Shown piece by piece: positions 1-7,395 of a DNA stretch of 64,000 bases (positions are counted from its first letter, which is position 1; each line of letters starts with the position of its first letter). The stretch spans positions 186,001 through 250,000 of the forward strand of contig SVFI01000001.1 in the NCBI GenBank assembly GCA_015056905.1. Direction: 5' to 3'. This DNA comes from Lachnospiraceae bacterium (GTDB lineage: Bacteria > Bacillota > Clostridia > Lachnospirales > Lachnospiraceae). The position numbers were made by a program, and so were the translations under genes. The notes beneath the pieces were generated by a model. That model was not told where the DNA came from. It worked only from the letters and a program-made list of their open reading frames with translations, and did not search any database.

Positions 1-611
1 TGTTCGGTGTCATTATCTGTGCCATCAGCGTCGGCATTTTCAAAATCGCCGCACTCGGTGTCGACCCGTTCCAGTCGCTGATGAGCGGACTTGACACGCT
101 GATTCCGATTTCCTTCGGAACGCTCTATGTGATTGTCAATGCGGTACTTCTTTTATTCAGTTTGATTGCAGACCGTCATTACATAGGAATTGCTACTTTT
201 ATCAATTTATTTTTGCTCGGATATATTACGCAGTGGACGTACGAATTCCTGCAGACCGTGATTGTAAATCCGTCCATGGTGATAAGATTACTCTGCCTGC
301 TTGTTGCAATCGTCATTATCTGCTTCGGTTCCGCACTTTATATGACAGCTGACCTCGGTGTCTCCACCTACGATGCAGTAGCCCTGATTCTTGTCAACAA
401 ATGGCACATCGGTCAGTTCAAATACATCCGCATTGTCACAGATCTTATATGTGTTGCACTCGGAGCCATACTGTTTGTACTCGGTGGCGGAAAAGTTTCC
501 GAAATACCGACTATCATCGGTATCGGAACCATCATCACAGCCTTCTTCATGGGACCTCTTATTGAAGTGTTCAATCAAAAAGTTGCAATTCCGATGTTAA
601 ATAAGAAATAA
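1..611 (+). CDS. YczE/YitT-like integral membrane protein, 3' part
   Basis: The gene enters from outside the window. The frame is open from base 3 and yields about 202 residues before TAA. The product is very hydrophobic, with about five membrane segments. Two related loops, LGVDPFQSLMSG near the visible N-terminus and LGVSTYDAVALI in the second half, match the duplicated glycine/proline/aspartate motif of the YczE/YitT-like membrane protein family. The substrate is unknown for this family. An internal ATG at 81 exists, but the motif and coding continue upstream of it, so the true start lies outside the window. A hairpin terminator follows. Family call moderately sure. Confidence 0.7.
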   Translation, partial: FGVIICAISVGIFKIAALGVDPFQSLMSGLDTLIPISFGTLYVIVNAVLLLFSLIADRHYIGIATFINLFLLGYITQWTYEFLQTVIVNPSMVIRLLCLLVAIVIICFGSALYMTADLGVSTYDAVALILVNKWHIGQFKYIRIVTDLICVALGAILFVLGGGKVSEIPTIIGIGTIITAFFMGPLIEVFNQKVAIPMLNKK

Positions 612-626
612 TGGTTCTATGTATGT

Positions 627-664
627 AAAAGCCGGACGAAATGATTCGCCCGGCTTTCCTTTTT
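627..664 (+). terminator. Intrinsic terminator after the YczE-like gene
   Basis: A hairpin with arms AAAGCCGG(A)CGAA and TTCG(C)CCGGCTTT is followed by a T-rich tail, 16 nt after the stop codon. It closes the rightward gene and separates it from the leftward genes that begin at 681. Confidence 0.8.
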
Positions 665-680
665 ATCCGCATCTACACTG

Positions 681-1718
681 TTACTTTTCTTCGCAACTCA
701 CAAACACTTCCTGAATATCCACATCGTAACAATCAATCAGCATAAATTTTCCGTCCCGGCTGTAAATGAAATCTGCGGCCATCGTCATGCCTTCCATATG
801 TGCATCAAGCAAAAGCCTGTAATACCCGTCTTCCGTTACCGGGGCTTCTGTCGACATCTTTGAAAGATCGGAAGTTTTTGCAATATAAAATCCTTGATTA
901 AATCTGACCATATTATCCTGATCCTGTATCTCAGCATCACTTTCCTGCATCTCAATACCGTGTTTTAGAAGTCCTGATGCAAACTCCGCCAAAAAGGCTT
1001 CATATTCTTCCTGCGTACTCTCTTTTTCGATAAGCTGCGTCGGACGGCACGGTGCAATCAGATGTTCTTTCCCATCTGCGTAAAAAGCCTCAAGTTCACT
1101 CTGCATATGAAACATCTCCGTCAGATATTTTATATCAATCTCCCTGCGCGCAATGAATTCCTCCAATGTTCCATCCGGAACGTCCTCGTCTGTCACGCCC
1201 CAGACTTCATTCAAAAATTCCGGAGTTACCTCCTGCAAACTTCCGCTTCCTGTCAGATATGTATCTCCGCAAATTTCATTTACCTTGTCTGTAAACAAAT
1301 CAAAATCTTCCGGAAAATCATCATATCCATCGACATAAACTCTCTGATATTCACCCTTTTCATCATAGTAATAAAAAACAATGCTATAAGCGAAAACCGA
1401 ATCCTCACCGCCGGTCTCATCTTCAAGTCCGAGAATATAGTCTCGAAGATAAAGAAACGTTTCTTCCGGGACCTCTGTCACATCCACTGCCTGCTCCATA
1501 TCATAAAAAGTAGTGCTTCCCATATCCACGTTATTAAATCCATAATAGAAATGCGGGTAATCCACATGATAAATCCATTCATCATTTTCTGCTGCCGACC
1601 AGACTTCCAACGAATATATTTCATTGCGCTGTCTGTCTGCAAGCTGATAAACTCCACAACCGCAAAACAAAAACATCGAAACTATGCATAAAACAGTTGC
1701 GAATACATGTTTCTTCAT
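681..1718 (-). CDS. Hypothetical lipoprotein of the LytTR-ABC operon
   Basis: 345 residues. The N-terminus has a basic start (MKKH), a hydrophobic core and a cysteine at about position 21 in the context FCGC, a plausible though not ideal lipobox, so the protein is probably anchored outside the membrane. The rest is acidic and soluble with no family I recognise. It is the last gene of the leftward run LytTR, DUF3021, ABC ATPase, ABC permease, beginning 31 nt after the permease. An accessory role with the exporter is inferred only from position. Confidence 0.65.
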   Translation of the reverse strand: MKKHVFATVLCIVSMFLFCGCGVYQLADRQRNEIYSLEVWSAAENDEWIYHVDYPHFYYGFNNVDMGSTTFYDMEQAVDVTEVPEETFLYLRDYILGLEDETGGEDSVFAYSIVFYYYDEKGEYQRVYVDGYDDFPEDFDLFTDKVNEICGDTYLTGSGSLQEVTPEFLNEVWGVTDEDVPDGTLEEFIARREIDIKYLTEMFHMQSELEAFYADGKEHLIAPCRPTQLIEKESTQEEYEAFLAEFASGLLKHGIEMQESDAEIQDQDNMVRFNQGFYIAKTSDLSKMSTEAPVTEDGYYRLLLDAHMEGMTMAADFIYSRDGKFMLIDCYDVDIQEVFVSCEEK

Positions 1719-1749
1719 ATGTCATGCCTCCCTAATTGCATTTATATAC

Positions 1750-2448
1750 TTAGGATAACACAAACACTTTTCTGTACGCAATCATAAACAAAGCAATCAC
1801 GGCTGCCGCATTTCCTGCAAGGACCGACACACACTCGCTCGAAACAGTTATTTGCGCCAGATTCTGCATAAGCAGGTGCAGCTGCTGTGAATATACAACC
1901 TTAGCTACTTTAGCTATTGTGTCATTAAACATGGACAACATCGGAAGGAAAGAAAACACCATCATAACCGGTACGGTAAGTGAAGTTGCACCCATCTGGT
2001 TTTTGGAAATGACACCGATTGTTGCACCGAGTAAAATGGAAATCATATGTCCGATTGCCATAACTGCAAAAAAAGCAAACAATTCTTTATTTTGGTAACC
2101 GCCGGCTAACCCAATCACGACAGAACCTGCCATGCACATCAAAAAAATGTAAATTGCATTTCCGAGTAAATACTCCAATGCTTTAACATTGGACAGTTGC
2201 AATACTCTGAGTGTGTTTTTTTCTTTTTCCTCAGCAATAACAGCCGCAATGCTCGTCAGCGGCGCCATTCCGACATACATAACAGCAAACAGGTTTGCAA
2301 AAAAGTGCTCAGGCATATTTTGTATTTCTATCGCATTTTCCATGATAAGTGTCATAAACGGAAACATGACAAACTGTATCAGTATCGTTTTATTTTTCAT
2401 CGTATCCCTCAACTGTTTCCACAAAATCGCTGTTATATGATGTCTCAT
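1750..2448 (-). CDS. ABC-2 type transporter permease
   Basis: 232 residues with about six hydrophobic segments, typical of the compact ABC-2 permeases that pair with a separate ATPase. The start codon overlaps the stop of the ATPase gene by 4 nt (ATGA), so the two are translationally coupled and should form one exporter. The context IAEEKEKNTLRVLQLSNV, in the cytoplasmic stretch after the second membrane segment, is the EKExGT-like coupling motif of ABC-2 permeases. Substrate unknown; neighbouring LytTR regulation suggests peptide, antimicrobial or envelope-related export. Confidence 0.85.
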   Translation of the reverse strand: MRHHITAILWKQLRDTMKNKTILIQFVMFPFMTLIMENAIEIQNMPEHFFANLFAVMYVGMAPLTSIAAVIAEEKEKNTLRVLQLSNVKALEYLLGNAIYIFLMCMAGSVVIGLAGGYQNKELFAFFAVMAIGHMISILLGATIGVISKNQMGATSLTVPVMMVFSFLPMLSMFNDTIAKVAKVVYSQQLHLLMQNLAQITVSSECVSVLAGNAAAVIALFMIAYRKVFVLS

Positions 2449-3293
2449 TTATCCAATCCCCTTCCTGTCAATTCCATGAATACGGTTTTCAAATTCGGTT
2501 CCGTAGAATGTATGGTTTCTACTTCACCATTTTCAAAGTAAGCTGCAAGCAACACTCCGCTTTCTTTTGCATGCAATAGTTCCACATCCTCACCGTTCTT
2601 AAGATGAAGCTTAATCTTTTTCTGATGATTATACCGCCTGCAGATTTCTTCCGGCTTACCATATTCTACAATCATCCCTTCGTTCAAAAGTGCAATGTGG
2701 TCGCATAATTTCTCTGCCTCATGCATATTGTGCGTTGTCAGAAAAACAGTCGTGCCTTTTCTTTTTTCTTCCAAAATCATGTCATGAATTGCTTCGATCG
2801 TCATCGGATCAAGTCCGCTGGTCGGTTCATCCAAGAATAATATCTTAGGCTGTCTCATGATTGCTCTCGCAAAGGCAAGCCGGTTACGCATTCCTTTTGA
2901 AAGATTCATCGCAGCTGTTTTTCCGGATTTTCCAAGTCCTACTTTTTCGAGCACTTCTTCAATTCCGTCTGCTTTTTCTCCGTCCAACATCCGGTAAAAC
3001 TTCAGATTGTCGTAACAGCTCATTCGCTCATACAAACCGAAACTGTCCATCATAATGCCCATTTTCAAATAATCGTTACCACTCATCTTTTCGACATCTT
3101 TATCAAGTATCCTACAGTTCCCTTTTGCCGGGCGAAGCTGCCCTGTAAGTATATTTATCAGCGTCGTTTTTCCCGCTCCGGAAGGTCCGAGCATTCCGAA
3201 AATCTCACCTTCCGCAATTTCCAGATTTATGTTTTTTAACACCTGCTTTTCTCCGAAATTGTGTTTCAGCTCTTTTACACAAATTGCCTGCAT
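2445..3293 (-). CDS. ABC transporter ATP-binding protein
   Basis: 282 residues. Walker A GPSGAGKT is at 36-43, a signature LSKGM at about 131-135, Walker B with LFLDEP at about 152-157, the D-loop SGLDP and the switch histidine (TTHNMHEA) near 188. The region that normally holds the Q-loop glutamine reads GIMMDSFGLY, so no obvious glutamine is there. The C-terminal 70 residues are a variable domain. Start chosen at ATG after AGAGGAG. It powers the permease encoded immediately downstream and sits 1 nt after the DUF3021 gene. Confidence 0.92.
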   Translation of the reverse strand: MQAICVKELKHNFGEKQVLKNINLEIAEGEIFGMLGPSGAGKTTLINILTGQLRPAKGNCRILDKDVEKMSGNDYLKMGIMMDSFGLYERMSCYDNLKFYRMLDGEKADGIEEVLEKVGLGKSGKTAAMNLSKGMRNRLAFARAIMRQPKILFLDEPTSGLDPMTIEAIHDMILEEKRKGTTVFLTTHNMHEAEKLCDHIALLNEGMIVEYGKPEEICRRYNHQKKIKLHLKNGEDVELLHAKESGVLLAAYFENGEVETIHSTEPNLKTVFMELTGRGLDK

Positions 3294-3294
3294 A

Positions 3295-3768
3295 CTACAT
3301 TTCTCCTCTTTTCAATCGTTCCAAAGCTTCCTGCATTTTTTCGTTTTCTTTTTTCTCTTTCGTTACCGACAATGTGATACTGATTGCGCTGCATACGGCA
3401 AAACAGAGGAAAAACATAATCCACGGGGTCGGTTCATTTACCGGAAACCACCCAAACACAGCTGCAAATATTCCGATCATAACAATTACCAACACAAACA
3501 TTCCGACCGTTCTTTTGAATATACTCCAGTCTTTCAGAACAACATCGGAAAAGAAAATCCAGCGGACTGCAGAAATTACTACTGCCATAGCAAAAAACTG
3601 TAAAATTGTACTTATTGCCAGTCCTTCGTTCCCCAATGCAAAAATGGTCGACATTCTCTTTGCATTCGCGCCGAATAACATACAGAATACGCAAAGGCAC
3701 GCCACCGAAATACCGAATATAAAAATGATTTGTCCCAGAAAATCAAAAATGGTTTGTTTCTTTTCCAT
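3295..3768 (-). CDS. DUF3021 family membrane protein
   Basis: 157 residues, four predicted membrane segments and a charged C-terminal tail (KEKKENEKMQEALERLKRGE). This pattern, together with its place directly after a LytTR regulator and before an ABC exporter, fits the DUF3021 family. In streptococci, LytTR/DUF3021-like pairs (for example BrsRM, HdrRM) pair a DNA-binding regulator with a membrane protein that restrains it. Here the same control is inferred: the membrane protein would hold or tune the LytTR protein. The start lies directly against the LytTR stop. Confidence 0.8.
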   Translation of the reverse strand: MEKKQTIFDFLGQIIFIFGISVACLCVFCMLFGANAKRMSTIFALGNEGLAISTILQFFAMAVVISAVRWIFFSDVVLKDWSIFKRTVGMFVLVIVMIGIFAAVFGWFPVNEPTPWIMFFLCFAVCSAISITLSVTKEKKENEKMQEALERLKRGEM

Positions 3769-4209
3769 TTACATTACCCCCAATCGTTTCTTAATTTCAT
3801 CCGCATATTGTCTTGAAACCATAATCTGCTCTCCGTTTAACAAAGTCAGCCGAAGCTTACGCGACACATCATTTTTGAGCGATTTAATAAAACGCAAATG
3901 CACAAGCGTGTTTTTGCTGACCCGAAAGAAACCGCCCTGACAAAGTCGTTCCTCCATTTCATACAGTTTCAGCTTCGATTCGTACACATCTTCTTCCGTA
4001 TAAACAAAAGTCTTTCTCTCCACCGCTTCTATGTAAGCAATCTTAGCTACATCAAGCAGATAATTCTCTTCCTCTTTTGTCACCATCAACTGTTGATCAA
4101 GTATCCGAAGCGTCGCCATTATTTTATCAATTTCCGGTGTGAGGCGGTTGCACGTAATGGCAATTTCAGTATCCGCCGTCTGTTCATTTATCTGAATTGT
4201 TATTTTCAC
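3769..4209 (-). CDS. LytTR domain transcriptional regulator
   Basis: 146 residues. The last ~95 residues are a LytTR DNA-binding domain: IAYIEAVERKTFVYT, then FFRVSKNTLVHLRFIKSL and a C-terminal LNGEQIMVSRQYADEIKKRLG. There is no receiver domain, so it is not a classical response regulator. The start is GTG after GGGAGGG. It is the first gene of the operon and lies about 120 bp from an array of periodic inverted half-sites (4327-4655), its most obvious candidate operators. Role inferred: activator of its own operon and perhaps others, controlled by the DUF3021 partner. Confidence 0.88.
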   Translation of the reverse strand: MKITIQINEQTADTEIAITCNRLTPEIDKIMATLRILDQQLMVTKEEENYLLDVAKIAYIEAVERKTFVYTEEDVYESKLKLYEMEERLCQGGFFRVSKNTLVHLRFIKSLKNDVSRKLRLTLLNGEQIMVSRQYADEIKKRLGVM

Positions 4210-4326
4210 GTTGTTCCCTCCCTTTGCCTTAAGCTAACATATTACCCGTATTGCCGCAAGCACTCCGGACATAAGTTGCCAAAACCCAAACACAAGATGC
4301 CCTCTGAATACCTTTTTGTCCATAAT

Positions 4327-4655
4327 CCGACTTATTAAACGATTTTGATATTCGGTTGGGTAGTTTTTCTATCTAAACCCCGACCAAACGCCCATTTACT
4401 TTGATTGGTTGGGCAAATTTTCGAGTCATATTCCAACTAAATGTTAATTTTTAAAATTTAGTCGGTTTATTTTCCTTCTTTTAGAACTTTTGCTCCTCAA
4501 AATCACTTCAAAAAAACCGACTAAAACCCCTGAAAAGAATATAAGTTGGAAAGAGCGTCTGTTTTTCACCCAACTTACAAACACTTTTTTTATTTTAGTC
4601 GGAACAAGACATGAAAATCATCCCACCCTAAACAATAAATTTGAAATCCAGTCGG
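4327..4655. repeat. 53-nt periodic array of inverted half-sites upstream of LytTR operon
   Basis: This gene-free stretch holds six 33-bp dyads, each opening with CCRAC and closing with GTYGG (the sixth opens with a degenerate CCACC). Dyads start at 4327, 4380, 4433, 4517, 4570 and 4623, so steps are 53, 53, 84, 53 and 53 nt. The gap between dyads is exactly 20 nt except for one of 51 nt. The sequence inside dyads and gaps is not conserved, so only half-sites with consensus near TWAGTYGG are shared. 53 and 84 bp are close to 5 and 8 helical turns, placing all sites on one DNA face. Best guess: an operator array for the adjacent LytTR protein. Confidence 0.8.
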
Positions 4656-4691
4656 AATTTAGACATTAAAATTCTCAAAAGCCAAACATAC

Positions 4692-4722
4692 AAACAAAAA
4701 AGCCATGCGCACGCGCATGGCT
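4692..4722 (-). terminator. Intrinsic terminator of the Ig-like protein gene
   Basis: A perfect 10-bp stem AGCCATGCGC / GCGCATGGCT with a 2-nt loop is followed on the minus strand by TTTTTTGTTTG. It lies 13 nt past the stop of the gene at 4735-5319 and insulates it from the array region. Confidence 0.9.
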
Positions 4723-4734
4723 CATCCTGTCACT

Positions 4735-5319
4735 TTATTCTATTATAAAATATGCGTAACTTTTGCAGGTATCATAGTCACCGGCCTTCCTGAAATCCAT
4801 AAGTTCTTTTACCAGCCGGTATTCTCCGCTCTTTAGGGAACCGTATATCCACGTCCAATTGACATCCCATTCAACGCGGCCCTCCATAGGAATATTCCAA
4901 GCGATATCCTCCCAGCAAACTTCCGCAAATTTTTCTGACGGAATCCACTTACCGTCTATCTTCTTTTCCAGCTCATACCATGCCCCGGTGTTAAGCTCTC
5001 CCGAAGGGGAACCTCCGCTTTGCGTACATACAAGTGTCATTCCGTCCGGCGTCACATTCTCGGCTGATAAAACAACTCCCCAGTCGTTATATTCTATCAA
5101 CCGGTCAGACGAAACATTCTCCTCTGATATCTGTTCCTTCGGAATCTGTTGCACTGACATCTGCTCCGTAAGCAATTGCTTCTTTGGCATCTGCATCACA
5201 TTCCCGCCCTGAGATTCTTTTAGAGCCGGATGATAATCTTTTTGAAAAATATACCAAATTCCGGTGCCGACAATGATCGCCAAAAACAGAAGCAAAATTA
5301 CTGTTGTCCATTTTCGCAT
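4735..5319 (-). CDS. Membrane-anchored Ig-like (Big_14-type) protein
   Basis: 194 residues. A short basic start is followed by one hydrophobic segment (residues ~5-25) that acts as signal anchor, then a low-complexity Gln/Glu/Pro-rich linker (~40-70). The C-terminal ~115 residues (DWGVVLSAENVTPDGMTLV onward, with GAWYELEK and a final YDTCKSYAYFIIE) resemble the small bacterial Ig-like domain found in clostridial lipoproteins. Ribosome binding site GAAAGGGG. It follows the MATE gene by 68 nt and ends at its own terminator. Function unknown. Confidence 0.65.
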   Translation of the reverse strand: MRKWTTVILLLFLAIIVGTGIWYIFQKDYHPALKESQGGNVMQMPKKQLLTEQMSVQQIPKEQISEENVSSDRLIEYNDWGVVLSAENVTPDGMTLVCTQSGGSPSGELNTGAWYELEKKIDGKWIPSEKFAEVCWEDIAWNIPMEGRVEWDVNWTWIYGSLKSGEYRLVKELMDFRKAGDYDTCKSYAYFIIE

Positions 5320-5387
5320 ACTGTCACCCCTTTCTGTATGAAAAACATACGATGGCGGGGACTGATAATTATGGACAAATGTACAAC

Positions 5388-6767
5388 TTACAACGCCTTA
5401 TTTTTCCACTTACCGATTTTATAGAATATAACCGTTAAAACTGCTCCGAGTACCCAGGCGGACAAGAGTGAAATCTGAATACATTCACTGCGTCCCGTTG
5501 GGAGCTGCGGCGTACGTGTCAGCCAGGAAATTCCGTAAGCAATCGGAATACGGATGAGCACAGATGTAAAAAGTGAAATCCACATCGGTGTTATAGTATC
5601 TCCCGCTCCCCGCATAACGCCTGATAAACTCTGGGTAACCGCCATCGCGATGTAACCGACAGCCAAAATGCACATCATGTAGTAGCTCATATCAACAAGC
5701 TGCGGCGTATCCGTAAAAATACGCATCAGACCTTTTCCGAACAAAAGAATAATTCCCGTAATCACTGCCGAACAAAGAACTGCCATAATCGTTCCCTGTT
5801 TTGCCCCCTGTGTCACGCGGTCGTACTTCTGCGCACCGACATTCTGTCCCGTGTATGTCGTCATTGCCGTTCCGAACGAAAAGTTCGGCATCATGGCAAA
5901 TCCATCCACACGCATAACGATAACATTCGCCGCGATGAACATTTCACCGAAGCTGTTTGTCAGCGACTGCACGATAATCATGGCAGATGAAAAAATCGCC
6001 TGCGTTGCGCCTGCCGGAAGTCCGAGTCTGACAATCTGAGACACATGTGTCTTGGACATCTTCAGTTCCTCTTTTCCAAGGTCAAACGTCTCTTTCATGC
6101 GCATAAGTTTTCTCAAACACATCACAGAGGAAACTGCCTGTGCAATTACCGTCGCAAGCGCAACCCCTGCTACTCCCATATGGAACTGTGCCACGAAAAG
6201 CAAGTCAAGAACGATATTTAATACTGTGGCAACAAGAAGATACAACAGCGCCGAGAACGAATCTCCCATTCCACGCAAAATTCCGCTCAAAATATTGTAG
6301 TATGCCATTCCTGCCACACCAAGCGCCAAAATAATTAAATAATTCGTGCAATCCTGCAACAATGACTGTGGTGTATCTAATAGGCGCAAAAGCGGTTTTA
6401 CAATCACCGGCGTCACAATCATCAAAAGAAGGGATGCCAGTGCAGTTAACGAAATACAGGTACCGATAGTCTTTGACAAATCCTCTCTGATTTTAGCACC
6501 GAAATACTGCGCCACCATGATTCCTACACCTGCTGAAATTCCGATAAACAACACAAGCAACAGATTGAAAATCGGTGCTGCACTTCCTACTGCTGCCAGC
6601 GCATTATCGCCGACATAATGTCCCACTACAATACTGTCAACCGTACTGTAAAGCTGCTGGGCAATGTTTCCGATAACCATAGGAATCGAAAACAAACCGA
6701 TGCTCTTCCACGGTGTACCGACCGTCATATCCGTCGGCTCAAACAATTTCTTTATCTTTGCTAACAT
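5388..6767 (-). CDS. MATE family efflux transporter
   Basis: 459 residues from the ATG that follows GGAAGGAAG (an 18-nt longer reading frame start lacks such a site). About twelve membrane segments in two homologous halves; the first opens with the characteristic LFSIPMVIGNIAQQLYSTVDSIVVGHYVG and the second has GLPAGATQAIFSSAMIIVQ, the MatE pattern of the NorM/DinF class. It should export cationic drugs or metabolites using a Na+ or H+ gradient. Substrate cannot be inferred. It is separated from the genes on both sides by short gaps. Confidence 0.92.
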   Translation of the reverse strand: MLAKIKKLFEPTDMTVGTPWKSIGLFSIPMVIGNIAQQLYSTVDSIVVGHYVGDNALAAVGSAAPIFNLLLVLFIGISAGVGIMVAQYFGAKIREDLSKTIGTCISLTALASLLLMIVTPVIVKPLLRLLDTPQSLLQDCTNYLIILALGVAGMAYYNILSGILRGMGDSFSALLYLLVATVLNIVLDLLFVAQFHMGVAGVALATVIAQAVSSVMCLRKLMRMKETFDLGKEELKMSKTHVSQIVRLGLPAGATQAIFSSAMIIVQSLTNSFGEMFIAANVIVMRVDGFAMMPNFSFGTAMTTYTGQNVGAQKYDRVTQGAKQGTIMAVLCSAVITGIILLFGKGLMRIFTDTPQLVDMSYYMMCILAVGYIAMAVTQSLSGVMRGAGDTITPMWISLFTSVLIRIPIAYGISWLTRTPQLPTGRSECIQISLLSAWVLGAVLTVIFYKIGKWKNKAL

Positions 6768-6844
6768 TTCTATACTTCCTTCCAAGCGCCATTGCGCACA
6801 AAGGTTATTTTAACACCTATTTCCATGTTTGAATAGTGAAAAAT

Positions 6845-7381
6845 TTATAAACTATAATCCACTTCCGCATTCGGACAAACCGAAGCAAGAGCATCTAATG
6901 CCTCACGGGCATGCGAGCCCACCAGATAGTACATTTTAATTTTATCAATATCTTTTGTACAGACGTACAGATAATAATATCCTCCGCTGCTGGTATTGTA
7001 ATGTCTTACATATATTTTTTCGATGTCTTCCAGCGGCAGAACAAAAAAACCATCCGAAGCATTCGCAAACATATGAACTTTGCCGATGTGCACTCTTTCA
7101 TGGTCAAGTGAAGAACGGTATTCTTCGTCCAGCTGTTCAATATTATATCCCGTTTTTTCTGTATAACGGGTAAACTGCTTTTTTCCGTTTATAAGCGTAT
7201 ATATTCCCGACCAAAGATATATCAGCACTGCAATTGACCAAAGAAAGCCGCAGACAATAATCGCAACATCATCCAAGTCACCGGAGGAAACAATCATCCA
7301 TATCACTCCGGCACCGAGCACCAGCGCAAACACTATTTTTAAAATTGCCATCGCATACATTTTTCTGATTTCTTTTTTCAT
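6845..7381 (-). CDS. Small membrane protein, unknown
   Basis: 178 residues with two adjacent hydrophobic segments near the N-terminus (~10-33 and ~40-63) and a cytoplasmic C-terminal domain of about 110 residues. That domain contains a beta-rich stretch (FFVLPLEDIEKIYVRHYNTSSGG, YYYLYVCTKDIDKIKMYYLVG) that looks like a PH-type fold, but I do not recognise a named family. It starts 14 nt after the stop of the large surface protein gene, with site AAAAAGGAG, so the two are probably co-transcribed. Function unknown. Confidence 0.65.
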   Translation of the reverse strand: MKKEIRKMYAMAILKIVFALVLGAGVIWMIVSSGDLDDVAIIVCGFLWSIAVLIYLWSGIYTLINGKKQFTRYTEKTGYNIEQLDEEYRSSLDHERVHIGKVHMFANASDGFFVLPLEDIEKIYVRHYNTSSGGYYYLYVCTKDIDKIKMYYLVGSHAREALDALASVCPNAEVDYSL

Positions 7382-7395
7382 TACGCTCTCCTTTT

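Noticed and set aside
4327..4655. The 53-nt periodic array as a CRISPR array
   Set aside because: 33-nt units and 20-nt gaps recall repeat-spacer layout, but the units agree only at their outer 5-9 bases and no cas gene is nearby.
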